DNA of 64,000 nucleotides from Deuterostichococcus epilithicus (Eukaryota; Chlorophyta; Trebouxiophyceae; Prasiolales; Stichococcaceae), in the NCBI GenBank assembly GCA_033439295.1, contig JAVTLE010000013.1:1612001-1676000 (forward strand), in the 5' to 3' direction. The position numbers and the translations under genes were made by a program. Each line of letters starts with the position of its first letter. The first letter of the stretch is position 1. This document shows positions 46,862 through 58,800 of the stretch, piece by piece. Under the pieces are notes generated by a model. That model did not search any database, was not told where the DNA came from, and saw only the letters and a list, made by a program, of their open reading frames with translations.

Positions 46862-47358
46862 CGCGCCTCGTGCGCGCCCTTGCTCACTGGCGGCGCGTCG
46901 GCGACTGGCCGTCAGCTGTCTCGTGCGCAGGTGGGCGCGGCATCGCTGCCGAAAGCTTTTTGCGGCAGCGTGTGTCAAGGCTGCTGCAATGCATGCATCA
47001 TCCACGCCAAACGCGGCTGTGCATCCCCATTTTGCGGTTGTCTGGTGTACAACAGTTATCAGCGACTTGTTAGATCCGCTAGCCTGTGTCAGGTCCCCCC
47101 GACTCGACGACAATTCCAATTTAACAGGTGAACAAATAAACCTAAATATGGCAAATAACATCCAGATACACAAGCTCACAACAATTGGCATGCCAACGCA
47201 ATCACACTGCAATGAACTTCAGGGCATAGTGAATATACAAAACCCGCCTCCTGGAGTGAGGCAGTCACAGCTGCAATGCTCCCAGGATGTAGCACAATGC
47301 ACACGCTGCTAAGATTCTTACCGTCCCATGAGATCTCTCATTGTCATTGCGCCGCTGC
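46862..47358. other. Intergenic between convergent BIRC6-like and dioxygenase genes
   Basis: No gene is supported; 47.1-47.25 kb is AT-richer than average, as expected for 3' UTR and intergenic DNA. Confidence 0.4.
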
Positions 47359-50300
47359 TCATGACGCTGGTGCATGGACCGTGTCTGACCACAGGCAGTG
47401 GAACGCAAAGGGCAGCACGTTTCTCAGGTGCAGCTGTGCCAGCGGCCCGCCAGCAGGGTTCCGCGCGTCGAGGATCACGACGCTCGATCGATCTCGGCTG
47501 CCATCATACCTGCAGTGCAGCAGGTCTCCCGTCCCTAAAGACAATTGTGATCAGCACGCCCCGGTGGTCTGACGTCAGCAATTTCAAGCAGGATGCTCCA
47601 CCCGCCGACCAGGCACCCGCCCAACTACAAGCTGGCCTCTCGACTCTGCCAATGGGCGACTGCAAGTTGTTGGTGGCCGAACAGGGCGCACATGGGGGTG
47701 AGTAGGAAGCCATCGTCCTCATGCTGCCGCTGGTGCGCCGCCGCCTTGGCTCCATCGCTGCCGCCATTGGCGCCGTTACCACTGCCGCTGCTGCTGCCGT
47801 TACCGTTGCAGCTGTGGCTGGTGTGACCGCTGTCATGAATTACCTCAGCTGTTGACGGTCCACGGCGCGGCACGAACACAGCCTCCCCCACAAAGCAGCC
47901 TGCGCACACAGATTGATGTCGTGGTTTCATACACTCAGCGCCAGTAATGTCTCGACCCATGATAGGTCGCTGGCCCCAGGCGCCAATGCTGTCGCCAATG
48001 CTGTCAAGCGGGACGCATGATGAGCAGCAGCCTCGCACAATGACTTCAGTGCGCCCATTCAACAGCGTCGAGTTTCTGCAGCCCACCTGCAGGCGCCTTC
48101 CACTCTGCCACCTCCCGGCTGTGCACGTCCACTTTCACAACGCTCTGAAACGGAAATGCAGCATCCGGCTCGGTGCACGCGGCCATGTAACAGTAGCGAT
48201 AATCAGCAGACCCTGCAACGCAGTAAGCATTTGCTGATGAGTGAGGCCTGTAATGTTCTTCAGTGCAGGCTCTGGGACTCACATTTTTTAGTCACTCACA
48301 CGTTCTCTGGTCACACATTCATGCAACCCCTCTTGGACGGCTGCGCCAAGATATTTAAGGGTTTGCTGACCTGCAAATGCGGGGTTGATGGTGGGGAAGT
48401 CGCTCGCAAAGTCTGACAGCTCCATCTGCGTCGCCGTCATCCGGCCAGGGTCCACGAGGCACCTGTTGGTTGTCGAGTCAAGAGCCCTTCGCGATGCCCG
48501 CCTGTCGTTCGCACAGGCAGCGGCGGCACCCCCATTTCACGTGCTCAAGTGCAGTTTGCAGCAGTGTCCCTGGCCCGGCGCACCTGCGCAGCGTGGACAT
48601 GGCAGAAGCGGCAGGTGTCGTCTAAGAAGGCAGCTCGCAGCGGCAGCTCGCAGCAGCATTGTAGCGCATCTCACCGGCGCAGGTTGGACTTGGACAGCGT
48701 CGACGGGTCCTGCAGGTCGAAGGACCCCGGGCTGAAGGTGTCGAACACGCACGCGTCCAGCGTCAGCACGCCTTCGGCACCGGTGCAAGACGTCTTCTCA
48801 GGGGAGCGCCAGGAGAAGGTTCGTAGATGAGCATGTCTGGCAGTCACTTGGGGTTGGGGTACTTAAAGCCTTCTCTTCCGTCGCGCCTTCTTCCGCCGCG
48901 CGACATGCAGCTTGGCGTGTGGCATGGTCTCAGGAATCTAGCATTCCCGGAGGTGACGGCGCCGTCCGAGGCAGTCTGCAGTGCATTGCCAGGGCAGATC
49001 CAGATTTCTCCTCCCGCACGTGAGGCACCTCGAAGCACGGGGCGGCACCTGTGGCAGGGTTCTCCTCGGCCGCGGCGTAGTGCCAGATGAACTGCGGCGG
49101 GGTGTCCACCTCCAGGCGGGGCCCCTCCGGGTCCCGGGACACCAGCAGCCACTGCCCCGCCCTGCCACTGTCAAACTCCACCTGCAGCGACGGCGGACGG
49201 CTCAGGCGTCGACCTGGGAACCCGAGCCACACCTGACCAGGGCGGGCAGGTCTGCAGATCTGCAACCTCTGACAGTGCGTCGTTTGCATCGTTTGCATCG
49301 CCTTCGACAGGGCATGGGCGCCAAGGCACAGGGTGTTCCAGCAACAGAGCTGGCAAGCGATGCAAGTGCGGGGTGCGGTGCCGCAGCACCGGCAAAGCAG
49401 TCACATTCCGAAAGCCTGCTTCCCCGACTGCTGCACCCACCATCTTGGTCTGGTCCTCGACGCCCAGCAGGTACATGCCCAGCTTGCCGAACTGCACCTT
49501 CAGCGGCGGCCGGTGGAACACGTACCTGATGAGAGAGGAGCCCGTGAATGAAGCCTCGTGGCAATGCCTACCGCGGCGACTGGTCGGGTGCCAGTGCGGC
49601 GCAGACGGCCATGCGCTGGTTCAAGGGTGGCAGGCTGCTGGTCAACGACCGACATGTGAGGCATGACGGTGCTTCAAGGAATGGTGGGACCGGGGCACCA
49701 GTTTTCGGTGACGACGAAGTCGTGCAGGTAGGTCAGGGGGTTGAACACGCCGGGCAGGGTGATCTTCTGGTGCACGCTGCCGTCAGGGTTGATCTCCATG
49801 ATGTGGAGCTTGCCTGCATCCGACGTGCAAAGAGTCAGCTGGCAAGAAGTTCGAGCGCCTGATCCTTTGAGCGCCTGTCCCGTGCAGCAGCACAGGCTGG
49901 CAGCTGCACAGCATTGAAGGTTTCGAGGGGAGCGCGGTGCCCTGGATTGAGGAATGTCACAGCTCAGGTGCACCTTCTGCGGCGCGCAGGCCGAGGCTGA
50001 AGGCGACCAGGCGGCCGGTGCCTGCGTCAAGTTTGGGGTGCGCACAGAACGCCTGGTTCTCCCTCAGAGCGCCGTCTGCATGCACAGATGCAGAAATATC
50101 TCGCCCAATCAGTGCCTGCATCGTGCCTTGGTCATATAAATCCATCATCTATCCAGCGGCCAGCACCTCCAGCACAGCAGACGCATGCATTGGCCTGGTC
50201 ATCAAGCGAGTGGGGAAACGGGGGCGCACCCAGCGTTTCCTCTCCCTGCGTCTCCAGAGTGACCGGGTCCAGGATGAAGGGGCGGTGTGCCTCCCACAGC

Positions 50301-51022
50301 GCCCACAGCTTGCCGTTCCACTCCGCCAGCGAGGTGTTTGCCACCGGCTTGTCCCTGCGCAGGCACGGTTGGTCACGTGCATGGGACAAGCTGGCGGCCG
50401 GCCACCTTGACACAACTGACGACATGCTCTCGGTCGTATTCTTGTGAGCTGCTGTGACACGAACACTCGCACCTCAGCCGCGAAGTGGTGCAGTCCATGC
50501 AGAGAAACGAACAGCGAGGCACCTGATGTCGAACACGTTGGCGAGCACGCCGCCGGGCTTGGTGGTGCCGAAGCCGCGGAACAGCACCTTGTTACGCGCC
50601 ACCTCCTCTTCGAACACTGGTGTGCGCACGAACCTGGCAGCGAAGTGCGCCGCGCCGCCAGCGAACGCGACGCGACCCACGAGGCCGTGGCCGTCAAACA
50701 CGTGCATGGGCTGGCCGCCGAGTTCGAACATCCCGGGCCCATTGCGATACCACGTGCCCTGAACAAGGTGTCACAGGTGTCGGCACCGGCTGAGATCGTT
50801 GCCGGTGCGAAGCGGCTTTAGGCATGCTCGAACCCGCGCCTCCGCCGCCGCCGCCTCGACATGTCTCACGCACAGTGCGATGCACTGTAGCAGAGATGCT
50901 GTGTACCTTCAGGTCGGCCGGGATGGTGCCCTCGATGTCGTCGATCCAGTAGCTCTCCTCGACAGCGTTGGATGCCCACATGCCGGCATACTGCGAGGGC
51001 GTCCATCGCGGCACGCTGCGGC
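47359..51022 (-). CDS. Carotenoid cleavage dioxygenase (RPE65/CCD family), 5' end unresolved
   Basis: A multi-exon gene reading, in order: VPRWTPSQYAGMWASNAVEE (near 50990), IDDIEGTIPADLK, FELGGQPMHVFDGHGLVGRV (near 50700), ARFVRTPVFEEEVA, VLFRGFGTTKPGG, EWNGKLWALWEAHRPFILDP, TLETQGEETLG, AHPKLDAGTGRLVAFSLGL, ITLPGVFNPLTYLHDFVVTE (near 49720), KLGMYLLGVEDQTK, FIWHYAAAEENP, TLDACVFDTFSPG, FPFQSVVKVDVHSREVAEW, VFVPRRGPS, EDDGFLLT, VVILDARNPAGGPLAQLHLR and VLPFAFHCLW. All four iron-binding histidines are visible (AHPK, HDF, WHYA, FHC). Such enzymes split carotenoid or apocarotenoid double bonds with O2; the exact substrate cannot be given. The exon at 51022 starts in mid-codon at an acceptor, so at least one 5' exon, perhaps with a transit peptide, lies upstream. 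An intron near FHC could alter the C-terminus. Confidence 0.88.
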
Positions 51023-51913
51023 GGGTGCATACAAGATGTCACTCCCATTTTCCACGCATCAACCGTCAAAGGAACAATGCGAGTGGAATGCGGAGCCTTT
51101 TGGAAGCATGGCCACGGTACGATGCGCTCCAAGGCAGCATGAGGGGTACCTGTGCTGCAGAGCACCCAACGGCGGGGATGCCTCTTCGGTCGCCGCTCTC
51201 CCCAGACCTGCTGCGACGGTGCTCTGCGGACGACCTTCAAAACGTCTCAAGTCTGTGAACTGTTGCAGCGATGTTCGCCGGGGCGATGCACCCTGCAAGG
51301 TTGGTCGTCCGCACACGTCACCAAACTGACTGATGCAAGCAGAGTTCGTTCGATGCAAATACATGTAGGCCATGGCAACAGAAATTGCCGGCATAGGTGG
51401 CGTTCAGAAAACCGACATCCACGTTACACTGCAGTCCGTATGCCGCTGGACGACCACTGGCCCCCTGCCAGCTAGGTTTTCGTACACTTTATGGTATGTG
51501 ATCATTGGTCAGAACAGCTTGATGCTGGCAGTGTTTTGCATGCAGGTAAGATTGATCTGAATTGCATGTGCACCGCACAAGAGTGGGGTGGTCTACCCAT
51601 CTCCTTGATGCGCGCTTACTTTTTTCTACTGATGGCGGCAAATCATCTGCTGATGATGCATGCCTGGCAGCAGAATAGTCATCGCTAACAAGGGCAGCAA
51701 TTGCATGCCAAAAGAATGTGTGGAATTAGCGGGGCAGAGTGCGAAGCACGCTCTCCCCCTCAAGCGTGCGCTTTCCTGTCGTAACCTACTGTTACAAGGC
51801 GGAAGGTGCATCGCCTCAATGCCTTTAGTGTCATCCGCCAACCTCCAGCGACGCACACTGGCTCGACCGCCAGGCTGCTGTTATCGGCACGCCGAATCGG
51901 TCGAATCGAACTC
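51023..51913. other. Region holding the unresolved 5' end of the dioxygenase gene and 3' UTR of the UBX gene
   Basis: Probably contains the missing first exon(s) of the dioxygenase, but no ATG exon could be chosen. TTACA at 51792-51796 (TGTAA on minus) is a good poly(A) signal for the UBX gene, about 120 bases past its stop. Confidence 0.4.
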
Positions 51914-54900
51914 TCAGCCCTTGGGCTCCAGTAGAAGCATCTCTTGCCGGGAGGAGAGGCCCGCCTCCGCAAGCGTTTGCCTTGAGCTCTCCTCGTAGAC
52001 CTGCCATCATACAAACCGAACTCGTCAGGGCTGTCGTCCTCCATCACGCAGTCAGATATCTGCTCACGGATCCTAACGCCGCTCAGCCATGTGTGGCGAA
52101 CAAGCTGATCTCAGCTTGGTCGCCGCAGGAGAGCCCTTGCAGCGCATGCTAGCATTAGGACGAACATGGCGATGCACCACCGAAACCACACCTTGCGCGG
52201 CATGTTGGTGACCAGCAGGTAGCTGCCTGGCGGCAGCTCCTCGCCTGGCTCGCTTGTGTCCACGAAATCGTACAGCGCCTGCACCTGGTCGCTCTTCAGG
52301 AACCTGGCGCAGAGCACAAGACTGCTGTTCTCAGATGTGTGCATGTTAACAAGAACAAGTGGCTCCGACATTTACAGCGAGCCGCGAACCCATTGCAGTT
52401 TTGAGTATAAGCTCTGCTGCAATTTGAGAGAAAGCTCTGCCGAGCGCAAGGAATAGGCACTTTCGACCAGCTGTTCACCCCTTGCTCGTGCAATGACTGG
52501 CCGCTGCACACCTGCGGCTGAGGCGCTGGCCGCCAGGCAGCTTGACGAGCACCTGCACCGACTCGCCGCCGCCCGCGGCCGGCTCCGGCGGCAGCCGCTC
52601 TGCCTTTGCTGCCAGTGCCTCGGCGCGGCGCCGCTCGGCGTCCGCCGCCTCAGCCGCCGCCGCCTGTGCCTCTGCCGCCATGCGGGCAGACTCCTCCTGT
52701 GCAGCGCGCTGCACCGCCTCTGCAGCAGCCGCCTTCTCACGGTCTGCCTGCACGGACAAATTGGCAACCATTGTTGGGTGTCAGCTTGTGTTCGACAAAA
52801 CTGGCGCCAGAGCTGCTTGGCAGAGGCGCAGAGCGGCTTCTGTTGGACACCAGGTGCACAAGGTGCACTCGGCAGGCTTGTGGCGGTGCCAGTAGAAACC
52901 CTGAATAATAGCTTGAGACCAACTCATGTGAGCGCCCATGTGCACTTACATGCATTGCATGCCCAAACCGTAGGTCGTCTTCCCAACATCAGCCAAGCGG
53001 CTTCGCTGGCAATGCAACAACAAGGGCAGCACACCAACGACTGCACACCTGAAGCGACTCCTGGTAGGCCCAGTCCTGCTCCTCGCGGATTGCGCGGTGC
53101 GCCTGCACGCCCGGGCTGAGTGGCTGGCCGCCGCCGCCGCCGCCATAGCCAAATATGCCGCCAAATGCGCCACCACCGCCGCCACCGCCGCCGCCGCCGC
53201 CGTTGGTGTAATCTGGCATGCGCCCGGTGTAGGGAATACCCAGCATGGCAGCTTCCAGCATGCGTGCCTCCTCCACATCAACGCCCGCTGGCATGTCCGG
53301 CAGCCCCGCATCCCGGCCGCCGTCAAAGCCGCCTACATGGCGGCCGCGATGCTCAGGGTAACCTTCCAACCTGGGTTTAACTTGCTGCCGCCGAGAATTG
53401 CCGGCTTGTGAAGACAAACGACCAGGCACCCCTCAGCAACAAAGAGCGGATGGCCCCAGCGCGGCTGCTGTGGTGTGTCTGTAGCAGATTAGGTGATGCA
53501 TGAGTGCGTCCTGACAGTGCTAAAAGAAGCAGGATGCAGGGGCGGCCAGCTGCCTCACCAAAGCCCATGCCCAGTCCTGATGGGCCCGGCCCATCATCGT
53601 AATCCTCGTCCTGTTCATCATCACCGGGCAGCCCTACCGGCCGCAAGGGCGGAGGGCCAGCGCCCATGCCGCCCGGCATCGGCGGCATCGGCACTCCTAG
53701 CCGCTGGCCTGCAGGCGAGTGCAGGCTCCGACTGTCATGGCCCGCCTGTGACGGTATCAATACGTTATCAATAGGGTCTGCCTGCCTTGCAGACCGCCCC
53801 ATGCCCCCACCAGCAAGCCCTCCGCTTTGTCGTTTGCTCTACAATTGCAGCAGAACCTGAATTCAGCAGCAGCAGCAGGAGCATGGACTCACTGAAAGCA
53901 TTGAGATCCTGCAGATGTCGTGCAGCAGCAGCGGCGGCGCCGGAAGGGCGATTGCCGCGGATGCGCGGACCAGAGTCATCGTCCAGCCCACCAAACGATG
54001 ACGGGTGTGGCCCAGCGCCTGTGCCACAGGGTGCCGGCGACACTGACGACAGTTCAACTTCTCGCGGCGCCCTCCGTTGCACAGAGCCGTCTCGTCACAC
54101 GCACTTGGCTTTCTGCATTTGGCCGAGCCTCGGCTGTGCTACATGCATTCCTCGAGCCATGGCCCCAAAGGTGTGCATGCGCACAGAGGCTCAAGGACGC
54201 TGGCTGCATGGCCCAGAGTCGATGTCTTGCGCAGCCTTGGCTCTGCAGCGCATGACTGTCTCTATGCTGCCGCACTTCAGAAAAAAAGTGGTGTCAGAAT
54301 CTTCGGTACTCGGTACCCCTCTGGCTGACAGCCCTTGGATACAGGAAACAGGCTTCTGCTCCAACAGCGTGCTCACACAGAGTGGGCCGCTCACCGCTGG
54401 AGGGGCCCGCGCCGCCGCTGTCGAGGGGCGGCGAGCCCTGTGCGCGCCGCTGCGCTGCCGCCTGCGCCACCGCCAGCTTGGCCATGTACTCCTCCTCTGT
54501 GTCCATCTCGATGTCCGACTCGACGTCCGGTTCATACTCTTCCACATCTGAATCGCTGCCGGCCTGCGCACATGCCGCTCGCTGACATGCCGAATTCTGG
54601 CATTGCATTGCTGTGATGGATGACATGTGCTGATCTCTACATGGCTCAATAGATAGGCGCAGGCTGAGTCCGAGCATCGCATGTGTTCCCGTTCAGCCAC
54701 ATGACGCCCACACATGGTCAAACCCTGCAAGTGCACACACATACACACATGCACTATGTGCAGTTGTGCTGCTTGGGCGGTCTCTCGCCCGTTAAGACGT
54801 ACGTGCCCAGAGACGCTGTGCCGCAGCGATGCTGACCCTCCCGGCGTCGATGCGCCGGTCCCACCACGTGCGCTGCTGTGCGTGTCGCCGCCTGCACCGC

Positions 54901-55393
54901 CTGCACCCGCACAGATGAACCAGCAATGTGATTCAAGTGATTGTAGCTCAGTTGCACCCCAGTGCGCTTTTATTTTGAAGCACAGCGTGCACAGCAAGGC
55001 GCACACACCTGTCCTCATTTTGGACGCCTCAAGCGCCTGCTGCAGAGCCGCCTCCTCCTCGAGCCAGCCCTGATTGCGCCCGGAGCGCGCTGCTGCTGCC
55101 GCTGCCTGGGACGTTGCTGACTGCCCCTGGGCTGGCTCGGGGCTCTGGGATGGCACCATGATGGGATCCTCGTCATCTAGGTCGATAGCGCCTGGTTCTT
55201 CTGGTGCAGCTGGCTCTGGATGCGATGGCGGGCCGAAGGACTGCAGCGTGGCGACGCCCCGCTCGCCGTTTTCCAGAAAAAAGTTCACTGCACGGTCCAA
55301 ATCCCCACCGAAGCTTTCGACCACATGCTGCGCTGTCTCCTCATCGGCCCCTGTGATTGCCTGAAATGTTCCAAGCTTTTCTGCATCCGCCAT
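51914..55393 (-). CDS. UBA-UBX domain protein (p97/Cdc48 cofactor, plant PUX type)
   Basis: ATG at 55393 gives MADAEKLGTFQAITGADEET and then the UBA-like three-helix segment HVVESFGGDLDRAVNFFLEN. An acidic linker follows (AIDLDDEDPIMVPSQ), then a UIM-like helix EEEAALQQALEASK (near 55040). The middle holds SDSDVEEYEPDVESDIEMDT (54.5 kb), a Gly tract of about eleven residues (53.2 kb) with FGGIFGYGGGGGG, and a long Ala/Glu-rich coiled coil (52.6-52.75 kb). The UBX domain reads VQVLVKLPGGQRLSRR, FLKSDQVQALYDFVDT, PPGSYLLVTNMPRK, then VYEESSRQTLAEAGLSSRQE, ending LLLEPKG at 51914. Such proteins bring ubiquitylated clients to Cdc48/p97. It lies in tandem with EFTUD2 and the dioxygenase. Confidence 0.88.
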
Positions 55394-55847
55394 CGTGAGT
55401 TCTTGACCAAGTTCTGCAAGCGACACAGCATCGGCACTGCTTCTGCAAATCATTTGCCCTCGGTTGCCTGGTGGCAGGGGGCCGGATTCCGCTGCTGACA
55501 CAGGGAGATTACACCCTTTCTCACTCAGGCTGATTAGGGCTGAAGAACGGTGCTCAGCGCCTGCTAGAATTACACCTTTGCACGGTTTGCACTGGGTTTA
55601 CATGGATTGAATAGGTGTTCACGCTCGTAGAAGCTGTGCCTTGTCAATCCTGCCGCTGGGGCACCCCAAGAATGTTGAAATGCGCTGCGGCATGAGCCAG
55701 CGGCCGTGCCTGGGTGTCTTCAGAAGATCTGCTGCAGATCTGCGTCTTGCCGGGCCTGCGCGAATGAATGTGATAAGTCTGAGAGCTTCTGCCACGGAGT
55801 AGAGGTACACATTGCATCGGTTGCCTGCAAGCCCTCAGCACAGGCAT
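55394..55847. other. Intergenic between EFTUD2 stop and UBX gene start
   Basis: Contains the UBX promoter and the EFTUD2 3' UTR. TTACA motifs near 55506, 55570 and 55597 (TGTAA on minus) are candidate poly(A) signals. Confidence 0.45.
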
Positions 55848-58800
55848 CTACCACGGCAGCGCAAACTGTGTACAGCTCACCAGCTCCAGCAGCATGGGGT
55901 CGTCGAAGAACCTGCAGAAACCCAGAAAAGTCAGCTTGTGCAAGAAACAACGAAGACCGCCCTCGTCATATGCTGTAAAGACCGGAACAGAGAGTGCGTT
56001 CAGGGCCGCAGCACGAACGCACCTGTTGATTGACACATCCTCGCTCATGCCCTGCGCGCACAGCCAAACAACTGCTGCAGGGCCCTGAAACTTGATGATG
56101 CTCAGACTGATGATGAGTACATGCAGTGGGAAACATTTCTAAGTGCTCAAAAATTGGTGCAGTCAACACGAAGTCAAATCGAAAGTCTGGTCGCACCTTG
56201 CGCCGCCGTGTCTTGACCATGAACTCGCGTGCCAGCGCCTGCACGGGCGCCGGCTCCAGCGGCCGCAGCACCACGCTCTTGTCCAGCGGGTCGCCCGGAA
56301 CGATTTGCCAGTGGTCGAAGACGCTGAGGCAGAACGCCTGGCCCTGAGGCGAAGGAAGCGGTGCCGACACGTCAAATTAGCTCTGCACAACGCCGCTCCA
56401 GCACATTTCAATGGTGGAAGGATGAGCGTGCAGGCTTCAAGTATGACCAGCTGCAGACAAGCCTAATTGCGCAGCTTGGCACCAAAGACAGGTGACATAT
56501 GGATTGCACATCTCGCAACATTGTGCAGCAAACAAAGAGGAGACACCCGGGGCTGCTACCGGGCGGCATGACCGAGGCAGCAAAAGCGGGCAAACACATC
56601 AGGGGCACCTGGGTGTGGTACCGCAGGTCGGTCTCGAAGCCGAAGGATTCCACGACCGGCAGCAGCGCCTTGACCAAGTAGATGGGCGTTCCCGGTCGCA
56701 GCACATCCTCCGTCACATGCCCCCGCCTCTTGCCCAGCACATTATAGATCGCGCTGATACAGTCTGCAAGGAGGAAAGGCACGCACGAGCTTCAGAGGCC
56801 GGGCGTCACAGAGAGATCCTAGACAGAGGTTTGCGACGAGGTCTTGCCACGAGAATTTGGTCTGATTTGGATCGCTCACGTGACTCGACCACGAACTCCA
56901 CGAACTGGGAAGCACATCTCCCAGAAACGTCGGCATGGCAGCCAGCCACATCAAACTTTAAACTCTGAAGAAAGCCTCACCTGCCGGCGTTTGGATCTCC
57001 ACATAGTAGACGGGCTCCATGAGGCGGGGGGTGGCCATCAGGAAGGCGGAGTAGCAGACACGGCGGGCGGTGGGGATGAGCTGCCCGCCGCCGCGTGCAA
57101 GCGGCTCCTCTGCGATCGACGCATCCATGATCTTGAACTTGACGTTGCGGATGGGCTCGTCGCACAGGGGACCCTCTCGCGTGCCCCACTGGAAGCCCTG
57201 CGCGAGCAAGCACAAGGACCATATGAGGACAGGTGCGCAGTTTCTGCCCCAATGGTGACGGAGCTTCTGGACGACCAGCAGTGGGCTGCGCTGCAGGGGC
57301 CCCAGCGGCCCCCAGCGAGCAGCAGCTGAAGCTTCTCAGAGACGGGAGAGGGTGATGCTTTTGTCCCCATGCACTGCTCCGAGCCAGAAGGCGAGCAGCT
57401 GCCCCATGCAAGTGTGACGCACCTGGACGATCGAGTCCTTGACGGCGTTGAGCAGCGACTTGTCGACGCCCTCCGACGACAGCGTGTCGTCCACCAGGAT
57501 GTTGGGGCCCTGTGACAAGCGCAATTCTGTGTGAGTGATGGCTTGTGCATCGAAATCCGCCCTCAACACATGCCGCATTCTGATGCCGGTGTGGTGTTGT
57601 GAACCGGCCAAGTACGCAGAAGATACCATCTCGCGAGATGGAGCACACAAATGCTGCTGGCAATGGGTGCCATGATGCATGGCGCAGGCTCGGGCATGCT
57701 GGTCGGCCGGACCGCACCTGGCGTTCCGGGCCGAAAGCCCAGATGGAGCGCGCGGCCAGGAGGTCCCACTCGTACTTCTCCTGGAAAAAGGCACCCAGCT
57801 TGCGCCGCGGCCAGTCGATGCTGACGGTTCCGCCCTCTGCATGCACAGGAACACCAAACGCTCACGGCCCCAATTTGCACTCTGCAATGCGTGCGCTGTG
57901 AAGGATACACCTTGATGTACAGTCCAAATCACCAGAGCCCGCAGCACCGGCTGCTCAGTACAGTGAGGCAATATTCGAGTGCTGAGTCGTTTCGACTTGG
58001 TCTGGGTGCCCGCATGCTGCAAACGTCCCGGTCGGACAGGCCCGCAAGGGCACGCACCGATGTCCTCGGCGAGCCCCCGGTCCAGGGGCTCGGCGACCAT
58101 GGTGAGCTTGTTGCGCTTGTTGGGCGTCTCCGCAAAGCACTTGAGCTGGCTGGTTTCCACCACCGTCTCGCAGAAGGAGACCACCGGGTCCGCCACCTTC
58201 ACCTCGATCTCCGAGTACAGCTCCCGCAGGTCCTGTTGGAAGCGCAAGCCATGGCAGTCTCCAATCCGTGGTAGTCAGCGACAGAATTGCGATGTGAGGC
58301 TCAGCGACAGGCAGAGCAGCTCTGTTTGGGTGAGGTTAGGCGAGATGCCTCCGTCCGGGCGAGGCCCAGGTGCGTGCATCGGGCGCCGTCGGGTGCCGCC
58401 GCCTGTATGCAAGCTGGTGGACCATGCCCCTTGCCATAGGTAACCACCACTGGCGGGGTTTCCACTCGTCGCCCAGTACCACTGCCCCCTCAACAACAAG
58501 GCACAGAAGGCAAGAATGCAGCCACAGCTCTCAGCTGGGGCACAGGTCACATGAATACACACAAAACAAACTCCAGAGCTATGAAGCTGTGCCGCCGTCT
58601 CATGAGCGAGTCGAGGTACAGCTCCCCATGCCAAGGCAGATGGAACACGGTAGGCCGGCAAACAAACACTGCTCGCGCATGATCCACACAAGCATCTCGT
58701 CGCACCTCAACTGGAAGAGTTAGGAACAGCTTCCTGGGCCCAGCTTAAACTGGTTCACGAAGAATCAAGCTTCGAAGAAGAACAGCAATCCCGCCGCGCC

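Noticed and set aside
54191-55501. A single 436-residue exon for the UBX protein
   Set aside because: Only the first part (UBA, acidic linker, UIM) is conserved; the rest is intron read-through, and the conserved continuation lies in another frame near 54500.
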